Assembly (NCBI RefSeq): GCF_008831285.2
Contig: NC_045138.2
Location: 7,781,205 to 7,845,204 of the forward strand
Source: Nymphaea colorata
Lineage: Eukaryota > Streptophyta > Magnoliopsida > Nymphaeales > Nymphaeaceae
Direction: 5' to 3'
DNA: 64,000 bases
How positions within the stretch are numbered: position 1 is the first letter of the stretch; each line of letters starts with the position of its first letter. Position numbers and translations under genes: made by a program. Positions 61,044 through 64,000 of this stretch are shown piece by piece. The notes beneath the pieces are model-generated. The model was given only the letters and a program-made list of their open reading frames with translations. It had not been told where the DNA came from and made no database searches.

Positions 61044-61196
61044 CTACGGGCAAGGAAAGTCATCCAGGCCCAAATATCTAAACCGTATATCATCCATGGG
61101 ATCTTCCTTCCTGAATTTCGGATACCTGGAACCTTTCATCTCATGAAAGAGATTTAAGTTATCAACCAGCTTATGGAAGACGTTGCATTCTGCACA
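61044..61196 (-). CDS. Last exon of a DNL-type (Zim17/HEP) zinc-finger protein
   Basis: Minus-strand exon of 50 codons ending at TAG 61046-61044, after a good acceptor (pyrimidine-rich, ...TCGTCAG at 61197). It reads CAECNVFHKLVDNLNLF and continues HEMKGSRYPKF, which carries the second CxxC and the conserved H-x5-DNL core of DNL zinc fingers. These proteins keep organellar Hsp70 soluble (HEP/Zim17); the plant HKLVDNLNLF variant is typical of plastid forms (memory). The upstream exons with the first CxxC and any transit peptide should lie at higher coordinates on the minus strand, but I could not find them before the window ends. Partial gene, or possibly an isolated relic. Confidence 0.65.
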   Translation of the reverse strand, partial: CAECNVFHKLVDNLNLFHEMKGSRYPKFRKEDPMDDIRFRYLGLDDFPCP

Positions 61197-62009
61197 CTGA
61201 CGAAAAGCACAAACAATCGCTTCAGAACAAATCTAATCCACAAATTTTCACCATAAACAGAAGCCCATGTGTGATTTTGCTCTAAATTCTGCTTATATCG
61301 ATGGCAAATCTGCCAAATCACATGGTAAGATAAGCAAGCAGTAAATAAAGGGACACTAACTTTCTGCCAACTTTGAATTACCAGCCAGATTCATGACTGC
61401 TTGCAACTCCACCACCTTCACAGGTTTAGATGTTTTTGTTACCAAACACTCGTGAAAAGACAGTGGTTACTCTTAACATGGAACACAACATTGAAAAGTG
61501 ACGGTCTTTTTTATCAAGTGTCATAGGCTCTTGTTCATATTTATTCATCAGATTGGCTCCACCCTCCCTCAAACGTGTACTCATTTCCTCTGCCGGGGTG
61601 TTTGAATGTGTGGTATTTCATTATAGAAATGAAATTAAAATTCAAAATCCTAAAAAAGTTCCAGGACTCCGTAATTGTAGAACAAAAAACTCAAGTTTCT
61701 AGGGCGGATCTACAATTAAGTACCAAGATTAAAGTCCCACCTATCATAATCGTGGCCTTTTTTTTTTTTTTGCATGTGTTGCTCACCTCGTTTTCTTTAA
61801 ACACACTCCTCAGCGAAAAAAAAAAAAATCAATTTTTTAAATAAAATTCCCTCCCCATCAAACAAGGGAAGAAAAAAGTATCCGTCGAAGGCTTTTGCGG
61901 ATTTTTTTTTCCGGAAATTTCTTTCCACCGTCGGGGTGGGAAAAAATTTTCGAAAATATTTTTTTGCCCGATAGGGCTTCTCCTCTTCGCGTCGGTTGGA
62001 GCTCCCCTC

Positions 62010-62190
62010 GTCTTCCTCTTCTCATCTTCGTCCTCTGCCGCTGCCTCACGCTGCTGCTGCCTCGTATTCCTCTTCTCATCTTCGTCCTCTGCCGCTGCCT
62101 CACGCTGCTGCTGCCTCGCGCTGCTGCTGCTTCGTCTTCCTCTTCTCATCTTCGCGTCCTCCGCCGCTGCCTCTTCTCATCTTCCTCGTA
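62010..62190. repeat. Minisatellite, 54-bp unit
   Basis: About three imperfect copies of a pyrimidine-rich unit containing CTTCTCATCTTCG and CTGCCGCTGC. It lies just upstream of the DnaJ-like remnant and may be in its 5' leader. Confidence 0.8.
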
Positions 62191-62728
62191 AGGATTCTGG
62201 AATAGCGAGAGGGGGTTTCTCTTCGTCTCCCCCTTCCTCGGCTTTCCTCTTCTCTCCCCCGGACGTCTCCGCCGACGGCGATAGAGGTAAAACCCTAACC
62301 CGCGTCCTTCCTTTCCTTTGTTCTCTCCTTTCCCTTCTTCGGTTGTTCTCTTCGCTGGTTGTCCCTGGCTTTCTTTCTCTTCAAGTTTCTGTATTCCTAT
62401 GTTTTCTTTTCTGCGTCAGGATTATTATCGGGTCTGATTCATACCATTTTCATCTGAGATGAACTACAGGAGCGTTACCCTTAAAAGGAAGCGCCCAAAT
62501 CTCGCTTTGTCTACGGAGTGTTCTTTCCTTTTCTCAGTTTCATTTTCCATTTTTCATTGGTGTCGATTTATGGGATGCATGTGTCGTCCAGCCTGCGATA
62601 TTGACGATGGGTTTCTTGGTTCGAACAATGTTGATGTGGGCATTAACATGGGTACAAGACTGTCTTTGGTGCCTTATTTTACTGCGAGAGGCAAATTGAG
62701 CAGGTTTTATCTTGCACGAGAATTTGAG

Positions 62729-62863
62729 ATGAAACGCTGGAAGGAAGAGCCGCTGCAGGCAAAAGAAGCGACCGAGAAGAAGATGGAGAGTGGGGACTAT
62801 GTGGGAGCCCGTAAGATGATTTTAAGAGCAAAGCAATTGTTTCCTGATTTGGAGCATTTGTAG
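62729..62863 (+). pseudogene. Truncated plant DnaJ-domain protein gene
   Basis: 44 codons from ATG 62729: KEEPLQAKEATEKKMESG, DYVGARKMILRAKQLFPDLEHL, then a stop. This is the conserved N-terminal segment (KEEA..AK..AEKK....D..GA.K...KAQ.L.P.LE) of large plant J-domain proteins with DUF3444, which normally run several hundred residues and have the J domain just after it. Nothing after the stop resembles a J domain. A possible 5' leader with a splice donor (GAG|GTAAAACCC at 62286/62287) precedes it. The reading frame is open back to 62459 but the upstream part has no known motif. Probably a dead or truncated duplicate; a short functional product is not excluded. Confidence 0.6.
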
Positions 62864-64000
62864 CAAATTACCAAGAGTGCTTTTGATTCCCTGTTTCTGG
62901 AATAGGTAGAACAGAACCTCCAATTTGCTGTTTCATGGAACAGACCGCTTCAATGATCTGTGCCATCCAAAAGTTTAGACGAAGGATCGAATTAGAGCAA
63001 TAGTTTCAAACCACCAATCGATACCAATCGATTCTTCAGTTTCCATGAGCACCGGTGAAGAACAAGGGAATTGTGTTGTTTGCAAGAAACATGAGATGCT
63101 AATCTAAGACTACTAAGTGGTCTCGTGTTTGTGCCCTCATTTTTCATTAATGATCAGACCATATGCAAACTAATATTAATATACAATTCTTCCTAAAAAA
63201 TATCCACCCAAAAACATATTCTTTACATTTAATCACCACAAACACCAATGTGATAACAACATCAAGTATTGCCATTGTTGGTAGTTAAATAAAAGCATCA
63301 TACAAAAATCTGTATATAGTATATACATACAAAAAATGCTTTAGTTCGTCTGGACATCTGAACCAGAAAAGCCAAAAAGGCTTCTAAAATTATGATTAGG
63401 TGAATAAAGAAGTCTTACATACTGAGCGTCAAACCATGCAACAACTTTAGTCCAATCCGCTCGAATTTGGAAAGCAGGCAGTCTGATATGCCAGTTTTCG
63501 GCTAGAAGCGAGCGCAGACATGAAAAGAAATGGGAACACAGAAAAATTACAGAGAATATGCCGCCCCCAGAGAAGGAATGAAGCTCTGCATTCCGAATAT
63601 GTCCGTTTTACCATCTTCAACGCACACCATTATCATCTCACAACCACATACAACCCAAAAGAACACAACCCCCAAAGCAAATCCCGACCAAAATTCACCA
63701 ACAGAGAATGAACAAATGAAGGACGAAGTCCACAGACGACAAGCAGAAAACCCACCAACAAATCAATCAAAGCCCAATCTTTATTAGGCTAAACTCTACA
63801 AGGAGAACCTCAAGGAAAAAGAGAAGCTCAATAAGATCTCAGCTCTCACCAAGACCCGAAGAACCCCAACACTCTTAAGGTAAATCTGACCGCATTAAAG
63901 CCACCATCAGCAGCAGCATACTAAGCCCAAGCAATCAAGCTGCCCAGAAAACTAAAAATCATGCTGCCCAACGCAGAGAGAGGGAGCAGCGCAGACAGAA
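62864..64000. other. Right end of window, no gene recognised
   Basis: Mostly AT-rich. On the minus strand, 63429-63530 reads ENWHIRLPAFQIRADWTKVV-like text followed by a possible splice donor (GTATGTAAG, about 63424-63416), which could be an exon of a gene continuing past the window, possibly of the DNL gene, but I do not recognise it. Confidence 0.3.

Noticed and set aside
61829-62205. Overlapping open frames on both strands rich in Arg/Glu or Leu/Pro/His
   Set aside because: They read through the 54-bp minisatellite in several frames, which is expected from repetition and not from coding.
1-64000. CRISPR arrays, operons, riboswitches, tRNA or rRNA genes
   Set aside because: Nothing of the kind was seen. 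The tandem repeats are microsatellites, minisatellites or transposon parts, and tRNA-like motifs are only primer-binding sites of copia elements.

Overview
This is plant nuclear DNA from an angiosperm with a repeat-rich genome. The evidence is split genes with GT-AG introns, three long terminal repeat (LTR) retrotransposons of the Ty1/copia type, L1-type LINEs, hAT and CACTA DNA transposons, AT-rich spacers and long GT/AT/GA microsatellites. I cannot name the species. Long introns stuffed with transposons are a clear trait of the locus.

Layout. 1-6.1 kb: spacer and a complete but decayed copia element (copia-1, target duplication CAACA). 6.2-8.4 kb: remains of a hAT-type transposase with a TTF-type finger and DUF4371. 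8.9-10.5 kb: remains of a CACTA (TNP2) transposase on the minus strand. 10.5-13.9 kb: spacer. 13.9-15.0 kb: a copia fragment cut off by a 4.2-kb LTR-like block (15.0-19.2 kb), probably from a Tat/Ogre-type gypsy element. 19.9-21.1 kb: 3' part of a LINE, fused to a shortened 5' LTR of copia-2 (21.1-26.8 kb). Copia-2 is the youngest-looking retroelement here, and a small hAT element sits in its gag region. 29.6-33.5 kb: a second, more decayed LINE.

Host genes begin at 37 kb. 37.3-49.5 kb (+): an intact 11-exon PDK1 gene (PH-domain AGC kinase, 488 aa); its intron 1 holds a tandem duplication with a small hAT insertion, and intron 7 holds a complete antisense copia element (copia-3). 52.2-59.5 kb (-): a 5-exon gene for the rRNA-processing protein Fcf2 (190 aa), convergent with PDK1; its 6.5-kb intron 2 carries up to four small hAT-type elements. 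61.0-61.2 kb (-): the last exon of a DNL-type (Zim17/HEP) zinc-finger protein. 62.7-62.9 kb (+): a truncated copy of a plant DnaJ-domain gene.

The genes do not form a pathway. PDK1 is phosphoinositide signalling; Fcf2 is nucleolar ribosome assembly; DNL proteins and J-domain proteins both assist Hsp70, but the J-protein copy here is broken. The most informative new structure is a set of non-autonomous hAT elements in three terminal-repeat families, six copies in all. Five have 8-bp target duplications at 7/8 or 8/8 identity (the sixth at 6/8), and one has its empty site preserved next to it. I saw no defence system, CRISPR array or biosynthetic cluster.
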